From IMG/VR virus record IMGVR_UViG_3300033143_004479, positions 1 to 46,773 of that record: a stretch of DNA of 46,773 nucleotides; one strand, 5' to 3'. The notes under the pieces were generated by a model that had not been told where the DNA came from, did no database searches, and was given only the letters and a program-made list of their open reading frames with translations. Position numbers and translations under genes: made by a program. Shown here piece by piece: positions 1 to 5,996 of the stretch (positions within the stretch are counted from its first letter, which is position 1; every line of letters begins with the position of its first letter). The DNA is from a virus.

Positions 1-14
1 CCGGGTGAGAACCT
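1..14. repeat. Terminal redundancy, left copy
   Basis: The first 14 bases (CCGGGTGAGAACCT) are identical to the last 14 bases of the window. Joining the ends through this overlap restores an open reading frame, so it is best read as the overlap of a circular assembly. It is too short to be a typical physical terminal repeat. Confidence 0.9.
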
Positions 15-78
15 CATCCAGCTCTTCCTGCCTCAAATCTTGCTCCTCATTGATGAAATCTGCCATTTCTGGCATCAT
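1..78 (-). CDS. Junction-spanning small protein, N-terminal part
   Basis: Leftward gene starting MMPEMADFINEEQ with a good ribosome site (AAGGAG 5 bases before the ATG at 78). It runs off the left end after exactly 26 codons. Across the 14-base terminal overlap it continues in frame at 46759 and stops at 46655, giving a 60-residue, highly charged protein (acidic N-terminal half, basic C-terminal half ending RLGREK). It sits between a small membrane protein and the Sak4-like ATPase. Function unknown. Confidence 0.75.
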   Translation of the reverse strand, partial: MMPEMADFINEEQDLRQEELDEVLTR

Positions 79-104
79 TTAGCTCCTTCTTGCCTACCCC
101 CCCC

Positions 105-245
105 CTATTCTACCTTACCAAGGAATGCAAGTATAAACAGAACTGTGCTGAGGATTCCAAGCAGGAGGCCAATAATAAAGCCTGCCAGCCTATTATTCCC
201 CAATGTTCGGTCATTTGTCCAGTAGTACTTGTCCTTGTTTTTCAC
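105..245 (-). CDS. Small single-span membrane protein (46 aa)
   Basis: GTG-initiated leftward ORF, MKNKDKYYWTNDRTLGNN followed by one long hydrophobic segment (about residues 20-42, rich in I, L, F) and a short charged tail. A weak ribosome site (AAAGAG) precedes the GTG and a clear leftward promoter lies just upstream at 274-302. The charged N-terminus followed by a single span suggests an inner-membrane protein. A run of nine C residues at about 97-105 follows the stop. No family recognised. Confidence 0.6.
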   Translation of the reverse strand: MKNKDKYYWTNDRTLGNNRLAGFIIGLLLGILSTVLFILAFLGKVE

Positions 246-273
246 GACTAGCTCTTTACCTATCCCTGGTTAC

Positions 274-302
274 ATAATACCCTGTTAACCAGTAAAAGTC
301 AA
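274..302 (-). promoter_or_regulatory. Leftward sigma-70-type promoter
   Basis: On the minus strand TTGACT (302-297), a 17-base spacer and TATTAT (279-274). A TCTGCATT box at 309-316 sits just upstream of the -35, as in the other leftward promoter at 3351-3378. It would drive the membrane protein at 105-245, the junction gene and the Sak4-like recombination genes beyond. Confidence 0.65.
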
Positions 303-490
303 GTGGTTTCTGCATTATTTATAGAACAAAGTTCATATTCACAGCATACCACAGTCTCACCTGTTTTGAAGCTAACTACAATTTTAGCTGGCTCGACCCG
401 TGATACACAACCAGGTACTTCCTCTAAATGCTCAATAGGTCCCGGTCCAAGAGACCCCTTCTTAATTAAGACTTTATCACCTGGCTTCAT
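299..490 (-). CDS. Small hypothetical protein (63 aa)
   Basis: MKPGDKVLIKKGSLGPGPIEHL... The N-terminal half resembles a small beta-barrel, KOW/SH3-like opening (GDKVLIKKG), and the rest has two adjacent cysteines (VVCCEYE). Strong ribosome site AAAGGAG upstream of the ATG. Its 3' end overlaps the -35 of the next leftward promoter. It follows the nuclease gene in the same direction. A nucleic-acid-binding role is possible from the SH3-like look but is inference. Confidence 0.6.
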   Translation of the reverse strand: MKPGDKVLIKKGSLGPGPIEHLEEVPGCVSRVEPAKIVVSFKTGETVVCCEYELCSINNAETT

Positions 491-516
491 TATTTCTGCT
501 CCTTTGGAATCTCACT

Positions 517-1395
517 TTACCAGCCCAGCCCAGGGAGCCATAAATCCTTACTATAGCTAGATTTATTTCCAGACCAGCAAGCCTCCCAATATGGGCAAGC
601 TCGCTGGTAGTAATTGCAGGCTGTATAGTTCTCAGGCCAAGTTTGCTCAGGAACTGGTGAACGCGTTTGGCATCCTTCTAATTGCATTAACTGCCACCCT
701 AGCTCAGCCTTGAATCTATCGACTCTATCCCGGTTAAAAGGTACATCAATAAACTGAAAACTCCCGGAGCTAATGTTAATGGCATGAATAATACACTCAC
801 CAAACTCATCACCATAAGCAGCCTTGCCTAGAGCCAGTTGCCCGGACATCTGCCCATGTGAGTACAGATAGTGTTCAAGCATAACTGGGCCGACCTCATA
901 CCTACTGGTCTTATGGTCAATAAAATAAACCAGCCCATCCTTTCTAACAATAAGGTCTATCCGGGCAGAATACCGTAGCTCCTTATCTGAGACACATTCC
1001 TCAGTACCCAGTACCTCTACCCCTTCTAACCACTCCTTAACCCCAGCTAGGTATTTCTCTAGCAAAGGAGGCAGCTTATCTCTATGATAAGGGTTAGCTC
1101 TCATACTGCTGCCACTCTGCACCTTCTCATCGAACTCAGAGCTAGGGAGCAGTTGTTCTAACAATGACTTGTGTATATAGTCACCAATTAAATCAGGTGG
1201 AACCTGGCCGGTCCTCTGTAACTGATTATAGAGGAGTTCCATAACCTTATGCCAAGCTATTCCAAATAGAGCTGGCCTACTATTAAACGCCTGTTCCTTA
1301 CCTCTCAACTCCTGCTGCCTGAAGAACAACCTCTTAGGACAAAGCATGAAGTCACTTAAAAGGGTCCAGTCTAGGGTTTTGTAAATATACATCAT
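517..1395 (-). CDS. Cas4/RecB-like PD-(D/E)XK nuclease with probable Fe-S cluster
   Basis: 292 residues. The nuclease core shows H49 (AWHK), D147 (RIDLIV) and D160-H-K162 (the DHKTS motif), followed by a Q-containing helix (QMSGQLALG), the usual RecB/Cas4 arrangement. One cysteine near the N-terminus (C19, LCPKRLFF) and a C-terminal trio (C260, C267, C273) match the split four-cysteine pattern that holds a 4Fe-4S cluster in Cas4 and AddB. Expected to be a DNA exonuclease that makes ends for recombination. Two adjacent ATGs overlap the upstream stop (ATGATG); the second (1392) is better spaced from AAGGAG. It pairs functionally with the Sak4-like ATPase in the same leftward arm. Confidence 0.85.
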   Translation of the reverse strand: MMYIYKTLDWTLLSDFMLCPKRLFFRQQELRGKEQAFNSRPALFGIAWHKVMELLYNQLQRTGQVPPDLIGDYIHKSLLEQLLPSSEFDEKVQSGSSMRANPYHRDKLPPLLEKYLAGVKEWLEGVEVLGTEECVSDKELRYSARIDLIVRKDGLVYFIDHKTSRYEVGPVMLEHYLYSHGQMSGQLALGKAAYGDEFGECIIHAINISSGSFQFIDVPFNRDRVDRFKAELGWQLMQLEGCQTRSPVPEQTWPENYTACNYYQRACPYWEACWSGNKSSYSKDLWLPGLGW

Positions 1396-1943
1396 TTCTC
1401 CTTATCATCTAGCACACGGGTACAAGGGGTGTCATTGTCATAACTGCATACCATAAAGTAGCCGTTTTCTAGGTACTGGTATCCGCTGTGCATCGGGGCA
1501 CCGGCAAGACGCTTATATTCCATACCACTCAGACCATTCAGAATCGCACGCTCTCCTGGCTTCAATTCCCCTACTGTGGTTTCCAGCGAGGAGCGGGGAG
1601 GGTGCATGCACGTGCTGTCCACAAACCAAGTTGCATATAATTTGTTCCGCCTTATTTGCATAAACACTTTTCTATTACATGATGGCACACCCGTGCAAAC
1701 AAACCACCAAGCAGCGTCAACGTCCCAGTAATACCAATTCCCAGCCTTGCAATGCTTTACCCTGATCGTTTCTTCCGCTGCCTCAATCCCCTCCGGCGGG
1801 GTTAGAGAATCCAGAAGTTGCAGGGCGGAAAGAATGAGGTCGGCTTTCGGTTTATCCACGTCGTGACAAATCGTCCGACCGTCTTGACGTATTCGACACT
1901 GCCCTGCGTGCTCGTAGCATTCCTTTATTTCATACTCACTCAT
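1392..1943 (-). CDS. Cys-rich hypothetical protein (183 aa)
   Basis: Starts MSEYEIKECYEHAGQC after AAAGGTAAG; its TGA overlaps the start of the nuclease gene, so the two are translationally coupled. It has many Cys and Trp residues (for example WYYWDVDAAWWFVC) and no motif I recognise. Its DNA is visibly richer in G and C than the genes on either side, which could indicate separate acquisition. Function unknown. Confidence 0.65.
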   Translation of the reverse strand: MSEYEIKECYEHAGQCRIRQDGRTICHDVDKPKADLILSALQLLDSLTPPEGIEAAEETIRVKHCKAGNWYYWDVDAAWWFVCTGVPSCNRKVFMQIRRNKLYATWFVDSTCMHPPRSSLETTVGELKPGERAILNGLSGMEYKRLAGAPMHSGYQYLENGYFMVCSYDNDTPCTRVLDDKEK

Positions 1944-1948
1944 AATTC

Positions 1949-2140
1949 TTACCTTTCGCTTGCTGCTAGTTCGCTCAGGTGTTGAAGTCTTTCCCTTAAA
2001 TAAGAAAAACTCTGCTCACCATACACCATTACATCACCCTGCACCTCTCTTTGTTTGTTCTCGGCAAGCATCATCTCGCGTTCACAAATTATGCCTTCCA
2101 TTTCGCACCTGATACTTAATAATCTAGCCTCACTCATCAT
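1949..2140 (-). CDS. Small helical hypothetical protein (63 aa)
   Basis: MMSEARLLSIRCEMEGIICEREM... Almost wholly predicted helix with charged residues, coiled-coil-like. Spaced 5 bases before the next leftward gene and preceded by AAAGGCGAG. A typical small early phage protein; no function assigned. Confidence 0.6.
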   Translation of the reverse strand: MMSEARLLSIRCEMEGIICEREMMLAENKQREVQGDVMVYGEQSFSYLRERLQHLSELAASER

Positions 2141-2160
2141 TCTCGCCTTTCTTGGTAGGT

Positions 2161-2360
2161 GCGGGCAGACGCGGGCATGAAGCTAGTGCCGTTGTCGAGT
2201 AGCGTGGGCTTACTCTACGATCACAGACGGCCTAGCTTTGAATCCGCCCACGCGCCCGATCCAATCTAAAGCCATGCCGCGCCGCCCTGCCTCTCTAGGT
2301 GCAGCCGGGAACTACCACCTCAGCCACACTCGGCTAGAGGCTATCCCGGATTCTGCACCA
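2161..2360. ncRNA. Putative structured RNA element with pseudoknot
   Basis: GC-rich intergenic stretch dense in perfect complementarities. P2 is an 11-bp helix, 2180-2191 with 2228-2238, with one bulge at 2187. Inside it P3 (GAGTA 2197-2201 / TACTC 2211-2215) closes a 9-base loop. Eight bases of that loop (GCGTGGGC, 2202-2209) pair perfectly with GCCCACGC at 2246-2253, outside P2, making a pseudoknot. Outer pairing CGGGC 2172-2176 / GCCCG 2254-2258 closes the unit. A second arm pairs 2298-2310 with 2344-2359 (13 bp with a 3-base bulge) and carries hairpin 2318-2325 / 2332-2340. Helices are fully Watson-Crick, so the strand is not decided, but flanking genes are leftward. A 21-codon leftward ORF (2275-2210) overlaps it and is not convincing. 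No T-run follows, so it is not a terminator. Confidence 0.5.
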
Positions 2361-2362
2361 TT

Positions 2363-2479
2363 TTATTCCATCATATGCATAATCTTGTCTAAGCTACACA
2401 TTACAGCTACCGAGTATATTGTGAACGCAATCATATACCAGCTAACAAATACCCAAACTAGTTTTTTAAGAAGTGTCAT
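2363..2479 (-). CDS. Small membrane protein (38 aa)
   Basis: MTLLKKLVWVFVSWYMIAFT... with a long hydrophobic stretch (about residues 7-30) after a Lys-containing N-terminus. Ribosome site AGAGGAAA lies in the end of the preceding membrane-peptide gene, 4 bases from its stop. Length, charge pattern and coupling suggest a real small membrane protein of unknown role. Confidence 0.5.
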   Translation of the reverse strand: MTLLKKLVWVFVSWYMIAFTIYSVAVMCSLDKIMHMME

Positions 2480-2483
2480 AATC

Positions 2484-2561
2484 TTATTTCCTCTTAACAA
2501 TCCCACCCAAAAACACCAATACCCATACCGTTAAACCTGCCAAAGCTACCACCTCAATCAT
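2484..2561 (-). CDS. Very small membrane peptide (25 aa)
   Basis: MIEVVALAGLTVWVLVFLGG then IVKRK: one hydrophobic span with a positive C-terminal tail. Preceded by AAGGATAAACTGA and followed within 5 bases by the start of the next small membrane gene. Very short, so support rests on ribosome site, spacing and hydrophobicity. Confidence 0.4.
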   Translation of the reverse strand: MIEVVALAGLTVWVLVFLGGIVKRK

Positions 2562-2573
2562 TCAGTTTATCCT

Positions 2574-2879
2574 TTACACCATACAAGGTTTATCATCCCG
2601 CTCCACAAACGTAATCCAGTCAGTTTGATACCATTTTGGGCCATAGCCACTTGACAGGTCTTGATTCCAGAAGCTATGAGTAAAGCCACAAGTAATACGC
2701 TCCCCATCCGGGCCATCAATATACACCTTCCTAGTCATCCTCGACATTTTACCATATCTTTCCTTGAGTGCGGCCCTCATTTCCTCCCTGTTGTTAGCAT
2801 ACAAGGTATCCTCACCAAAAAGCTCAGCCTCAGCCCTCAAATAGGGCCGCCCAGTTTCATGTATGGTTGCCACTATCAT
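2574..2879 (-). CDS. Hypothetical protein (101 aa)
   Basis: MIVATIHETGRPYLRAEAELFGEDTLYANNREEMRAALKERYGK... An alpha/beta composition with an aromatic C-terminal half (SFWNQDL, WYQTDWITFVE). Ribosome site AGGAAGG. Its start overlaps the end of the upstream leftward gene, as in an operon. No family recognised. Confidence 0.7.
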   Translation of the reverse strand: MIVATIHETGRPYLRAEAELFGEDTLYANNREEMRAALKERYGKMSRMTRKVYIDGPDGERITCGFTHSFWNQDLSSGYGPKWYQTDWITFVERDDKPCMV

Positions 2880-3138
2880 TAGTACACCTTCCTTTCAACT
2901 GCTTAATTGCATCTATAATATCCTTCAACCGAGACTTACTCGGCATCTCATTGCCATTTTTGTCATACAGGCCAAAACATAAGGGTACAGCAGCTAGAGA
3001 CTGGGGATAGCCCTCCCACCATTTAACCTGGCCGCCAAAGGCACCAAAGTCCCGCATTGCTTTTGACCAGCGGCTTTCACCACACCAATCTTCCCAGGCC
3101 TCGGCCACTTCAATAGCTGGTTGTAATTCAATTTTCCT
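2857..3138 (-). CDS. Hypothetical protein (93 aa)
   Basis: The start chosen is the internal MRKIELQPAIEVAEAWEDW at 3138, because it has TTGGAGG eight bases upstream; the longer frame to 3180 adds a Ser-rich, unlikely N-terminus and would overlap the Cys-rich gene. Contains GGQVKWWEGYPQS and a basic helical C-terminus. Overlaps the next gene by 23 bases. Function unknown. Confidence 0.65.
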   Translation of the reverse strand, partial: RKIELQPAIEVAEAWEDWCGESRWSKAMRDFGAFGGQVKWWEGYPQSLAAVPLCFGLYDKNGNEMPSKSRLKDIIDAIKQLKGRCTNDSGNHT

Positions 3139-3145
3139 CATCGAG

Positions 3146-3298
3146 CTAATCCTCCAACTCGAAGATGCTGCACTCCTCACAATCAGCTACATGGACCGGC
3201 CAGCAGTTCTCGCAATAAGGATCACCATCTTTGGCACAGTAACCATAATCCTCATGAACTGCTCCACATTTAGTGCATATTTCTTGGTCATCCTGCAT
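3146..3298 (-). CDS. Cys-rich zinc-ribbon-like small protein (50 aa)
   Basis: MQDDQEICTKCGAVHEDYGYC... contains CTKCG, then C21, C29, C32 (CENC) and a last pair CEEC, in total four CxxC-type or single Cys sites with two His, the look of one or two small zinc knuckles. First gene of the leftward arm, 53 bases from the promoter -10 at 3351-3356, with a GAGG ribosome site. A small zinc protein in this first position could be an early regulator or host-takeover protein, but that is inference. Confidence 0.65.
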   Translation of the reverse strand: MQDDQEICTKCGAVHEDYGYCAKDGDPYCENCWPVHVADCEECSIFELED

Positions 3299-3350
3299 TA
3301 TTAGTCCTCTACTTCAACATTTAACCTGTTTTCCTTACCTTTCTACCCCA

Positions 3351-3378
3351 AGTATAACACAAAAAGGCAAGAAGTCAA
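3351..3378 (-). promoter_or_regulatory. Leftward early promoter
   Basis: Minus strand TTGACT (3378-3373), a 16-base spacer and TATACT (3356-3351). Start of the leftward arm, first gene at 3298. Two TCTGCATT boxes lie just upstream. Confidence 0.7.
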
Positions 3379-3686
3379 GCCAAAATCTGCATTTTTCTGC
3401 ATTTTGCCATAACTCCTGCCCGTTTCACTACTTACAACCTTAACCATTTACCTATCAATCCAACCCTCCTACCATTCTATTATACCCCAGCTTTGAGTAA
3501 TAGTCAAGGGGATTTAACTCATTGCCAGGATTACACTTGTAATACTTCAACCTTGTATTTAAGGGTACTTTGGCACCACTTGCCCTGCTATCTTTCAGCC
3601 TAAGTGATTCTGAACGGTTTTATTTGTTAAGATAGGCAAGATAACCCCAAATCAAGGTAAAAGATGAGATTATCTTGATTTTCTAC

Positions 3687-3714
3687 TTGACAAAGCTAAA
3701 ACCTGTGTTATACT
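3687..3714 (+). promoter_or_regulatory. Rightward early promoter P1
   Basis: Consensus TTGACA (3687-3692), a 16-base spacer and TATACT (3709-3714), 49 bases before the first rightward gene. The inverted repeats ending at 3680 abut its -35. Confidence 0.75.
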
Positions 3715-3762
3715 TGTTGCAGTTGAGTAATAAGACTTGCAAAGATACAGGAGTCAAAAACC

Positions 3763-3948
3763 ATGAATGAAGCAATTGAACTAGAACAAGCTACCCTGGC
3801 AAGAGTCAAATCGGAAATAGAGGCCAAAGAACAGGTTGTCAAAGATTATCTCAAAGATACCAGCAACGCTAATACAAGATACTGGCTGGAAGGCAAGCTA
3901 GACGGGATAGGTATTGCTCTCCAGACTGTTGATCAATATATCAGCTAA
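3763..3948 (+). CDS. Small helical early protein (61 aa), paralogue of the gene at 4255
   Basis: MNEAIELEQATLARVKSEIEAKEQ... helical, coiled-coil-like. Its second half, with DYLKD, YWLEGKLDGIGIALQT and a final I, aligns with DYRQT, YLRGKIHGLGEAAQT in the protein at 4255-4509, so the two are diverged duplicates. Strong AGGAG ribosome site. First gene behind promoter P1. Function unknown. Confidence 0.7.
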   Translation: MNEAIELEQATLARVKSEIEAKEQVVKDYLKDTSNANTRYWLEGKLDGIGIALQTVDQYIS

Positions 3949-3975
3949 CTTATAGAACAATAAGGAGCTAGAACA

Positions 3976-4209
3976 ATGGCACGATACAGAGGAACAATCC
4001 AAGGGAACAGAGGCCAGGCTAGTAGGCTAGGCACAGCTAACAGCCAGCTAGTAGCAACAATCAACGGTTGGCATATTGGGGTTTCTGTGATCATCGGTCC
4101 TGATCCTGATAATCCAGATAGAGACCTACTCATTGTCCGAGCTACCAATGGAAGCGGTTATGGGCCCGAGCCAAAAACAAAGCCTATGATCCTACGTGGT
4201 CCATCATAA
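3976..4209 (+). CDS. Hypothetical early protein (77 aa)
   Basis: MARYRGTIQGNRGQASRLGTANSQLVATINGWHIGV... A small beta-rich protein with IIGPDPDNPDRDLLIV. Proteins opening with this GxIxGNRGxASRLG pattern are common among small phage proteins of unknown role, in my recollection. Ribosome site AAGGAGC. Lies between the two helical paralogues. Confidence 0.7.
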   Translation: MARYRGTIQGNRGQASRLGTANSQLVATINGWHIGVSVIIGPDPDNPDRDLLIVRATNGSGYGPEPKTKPMILRGPS

Positions 4210-4254
4210 ACCTTTATAGCAAAACCACTTAACAACAGAAGGGAGCTAGAAATA

Positions 4255-4509
4255 ATGGTGGAACAGCTAAAAGAAGCCATGAGACGGATAGAGCTTACCC
4301 AGTCGATAGCTCAAAATGCAATCCAGGATTATCGCCAGACACCGAAAGCGAGCAAGGCGCACGAATACCTTCGCGGTAAGATTCACGGTCTGGGCGAAGC
4401 AGCACAAACTATTCAAGGGATGATCACTGACCTAGAGTTACACAACCGGGTAATTCGTGAGGCACTAGACATTGAGCAGAGCGCAGCAGAAGGGAGCAAA
4501 AAACAATGA
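4255..4509 (+). CDS. Small helical early protein (84 aa), paralogue of the gene at 3763
   Basis: MVEQLKEAMRRIELTQSIAQNAIQDYRQ..., with the shared YLRGKIHGLGEAAQTI segment and an extra 25-residue acidic and basic tail. Ribosome site GGGAGC. Overlaps the next gene by 4 bases (translational coupling). Function unknown. Confidence 0.7.
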   Translation: MVEQLKEAMRRIELTQSIAQNAIQDYRQTPKASKAHEYLRGKIHGLGEAAQTIQGMITDLELHNRVIREALDIEQSAAEGSKKQ

Positions 4510-4793
4510 GCAAGGACAAGAACACACATACACCGGGACCGTGGCATGAAAGTAAGACAGGTGATCACCAAGGCTTAATTATTTCAGAAGCTACAGGGGA
4601 TAATATAGCTGTATCTTATGACAAAAGGGATACTAACCCGATAGCTGCTGCACCTGACCTGCTAGAGGCTTGCCAAGAATATCAAGTCTTGAGTGAACGA
4701 ATCAAGGACAACCTATCAGGAGATGTTTGTGCGGAGATTGGTTTGTATCGCTTTGATAATCAGGTTCAAGAAGCAATTAATAGATGTGGATGA
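4506..4793 (+). CDS. Phage early protein with HTPGPWH/AAAPDLLEACQ motifs (95 aa)
   Basis: Carries the hallmarks of a widespread small phage protein family of unknown function: HTPGPWHES near the N-terminus, then an IAAAPDLLEACQEY helix. Ends with VQEAINRCG. The neighbour at 4814 carries the same AAAPDLLEACQ helix and VQEAI tail, so the pair arose by duplication. Confidence 0.8.
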   Translation: MSKDKNTHTPGPWHESKTGDHQGLIISEATGDNIAVSYDKRDTNPIAAAPDLLEACQEYQVLSERIKDNLSGDVCAEIGLYRFDNQVQEAINRCG

Positions 4794-4813
4794 GGAATAA
4801 GGAGTAAAAAGCA

Positions 4814-5143
4814 ATGAGTAGAAACAACTATCTAATGCTAATTTACTGGGGCGATGAGCTTTTGTATGCTAAGTTAACAAAGGACCGAGAGGAATCCGCT
4901 CTTGCGTTTAGTGCTTGGATTGATGGTGATCATTATGATTTGGTTGAGATACCAATAGAACAAGCTGCCGCCGCACCTGATTTGCTGGAGGCTTGCCAGG
5001 CTTTTGTCAATGGTTGGTCCGACTTCTTGGATTGTATCGACTTTAGCAGTAGCAACCTCGATGCAGAAGCTATTCAATACATGAACGAAATGCCCGGCCA
5101 GGTTCAAGAAGCAATCACAAAAGCCACTAGCACAAACAGTTAG
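4814..5143 (+). CDS. Paralogue of the AAAPDLLEACQ family (109 aa)
   Basis: MSRNNYLMLIYWGDELLYAKL... replaces the HTPGPW opening with a different N-terminal domain but keeps AAAAPDLLEACQAF and the GQVQEAITKA tail seen at 4506-4793. Ribosome site AAGGAG. Same operon. Role unknown. Confidence 0.75.
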   Translation: MSRNNYLMLIYWGDELLYAKLTKDREESALAFSAWIDGDHYDLVEIPIEQAAAAPDLLEACQAFVNGWSDFLDCIDFSSSNLDAEAIQYMNEMPGQVQEAITKATSTNS

Positions 5144-5227
5144 CACCACAATCTACCCAAACCCAGTAACAACAACACCTTCCAGAAGTTAGTTAGATAT
5201 CTATCTAACACCCCTAAAAGTTAGGTA

Positions 5228-5277
5228 AAAATAGTGCATATTTTCCACTTGACAAACGGTAACTCACGTGCTATACT
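5228..5277 (+). promoter_or_regulatory. Rightward promoter P2 with upstream box
   Basis: TTGACA (5249-5254), 17-base spacer, TATACT (5272-5277). Four bases upstream of the -35 is AAAATAGTGCATATTTT (5228-5244), a partly palindromic 17-mer found at identical spacing at promoter P3. Confidence 0.8.
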
Positions 5278-5331
5278 AGAGATAGATGACAAGAAACACG
5301 GTTTGTGGGGTATGGAAAGGAGTATAGAATC

Positions 5332-5556
5332 ATGGTGACAGTAACATTGACAGACAGTGCCGCGTATCATTTGGTAGGTGCAGCACTAGGAGCAGTTATG
5401 ACAATAGGCCGGGCAGTGGGAGAAGCTGAGATAGCTGCTCGTGGCCATTATCAAGAAGCAGCAGAGGAGCTATTATCCCAGCTTGCACAAGCAGGCTCGG
5501 ATATACCAGAACGGGTAGCTTATGGTGTAGCTACCTTTCAAGCGTCAAGAGCCTAG
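5332..5556 (+). CDS. Small early protein (74 aa)
   Basis: The start used is MVTVTLTDSAAYHLVG at 5332, which has AAAGGAG nine bases upstream; a longer frame from 5305 lacks a ribosome site. Mostly helical and Ala-rich (ALGAVMTIGRAVGEAEIAARG). First gene under promoter P2. No function recognised. Confidence 0.7.
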   Translation: MVTVTLTDSAAYHLVGAALGAVMTIGRAVGEAEIAARGHYQEAAEELLSQLAQAGSDIPERVAYGVATFQASRA

Positions 5557-5596
5557 AGTAACAGGTAACAAGGGGGATATGTAAGGAGCAATAAAC

Positions 5597-5806
5597 ATGA
5601 AAGAGCCCTGGCAAATGACGAAGAACGAGTATTTTCAAGTGTACACACGCCCAAAACTGGGCATTGAGCTAACATCAGCCCAAAGACGGAGTAATAAAGC
5701 TAAGAAGGCACGAGGTAGGGATCGGCACGCTAGATATATCCAGCAGGCGATAGCAGAAGGCAAGGATGTGCCTGCTGTGGTACTGGCGGAGTTTAGGAAA
5801 GGGTAA
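5597..5806 (+). CDS. Small basic early protein (69 aa)
   Basis: MKEPWQMTKNEYFQVYT then a Lys/Arg-rich middle (RRSNKAKKARGRDRHARY) and the end AVVLAEFRKG. MTKxEY openings are seen in many small phage proteins. The basic middle suggests nucleic-acid binding (inference). Ribosome site AAGGAG; ends just before an intrinsic terminator. Confidence 0.7.
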   Translation: MKEPWQMTKNEYFQVYTRPKLGIELTSAQRRSNKAKKARGRDRHARYIQQAIAEGKDVPAVVLAEFRKG

Positions 5807-5829
5807 AACAACAAGCAAGGGGGGTTGCA

Positions 5830-5864
5830 GGCTCGGATCATAACAAGGTCCGGGCCTTCTTTAT
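5830..5864 (+). terminator. Intrinsic terminator
   Basis: Stem 5830-5839 with 5847-5856 (10 pairs, two G-U) and a 7-base loop, followed by TTCTTTAT. It lies after the gene ending at 5806 and before promoter P3. Confidence 0.75.
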
Positions 5865-5897
5865 GCACTGATATGCTGATAGCTGGTAGGCCCAGTG

Positions 5898-5947
5898 AAA
5901 ATAGTGTGTATTTTATGCTTGACACGGGGCTGGTTGTGTGCTATACT
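5898..5947 (+). promoter_or_regulatory. Rightward promoter P3 with upstream box
   Basis: TTGACA (5919-5924), 17-base spacer, TATACT (5942-5947). Upstream box AAAATAGTGTGTATTTT (5898-5914) lies four bases from the -35, as at P2. Confidence 0.8.
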
Positions 5948-5996
5948 TATCATAGTCAAGTAATAACCTGTGGGGATATGTAAGGAGTAGCAGATC

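Larger units (their letters stand above)
3299..3762. other. Divergent control region between the two arms
   Basis: No convincing gene. It holds the leftward promoter (3351-3378) and the first rightward promoter (3687-3714). Near the leftward promoter are two direct copies of TCTGCATT (3386-3393, 3396-3403). Just upstream of the rightward -35 lie two overlapping inverted repeats: CAAGATAA 3637-3644 with TTATCTTG 3670-3677, and AATCAAG 3650-3656 with CTTGATT 3674-3680. These look like operator sites for an early regulator. Confidence 0.6.

Noticed and set aside
97-105. Run of nine C
   Set aside because: Possible assembly error or phase-variable tract, but it lies after a stop codon and alters no gene.
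299-560. Rightward ORF 303-560
   Set aside because: Antisense to the supported leftward gene at 299-490, with no ribosome site and no protein-like features.
2210-2275. 21-codon leftward ORF inside the structured element
   Set aside because: No proper ribosome site, and the region is better explained by pairing; cannot be excluded.
2161-2360. tRNA or tmRNA in the GC-rich element
   Set aside because: No acceptor stem with CCA, no T-loop or anticodon arm of normal spacing on either strand.
2238-2534. Rightward ORF of 98 codons
   Set aside because: Opposite to two small coupled leftward genes and over the structured element; composition is not protein-like.
3299-3762. Lysogeny switch with CI-like repressor
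   Set aside because: No repressor, integrase or attachment site was recognised, so operators alone do not show a temperate lifestyle.
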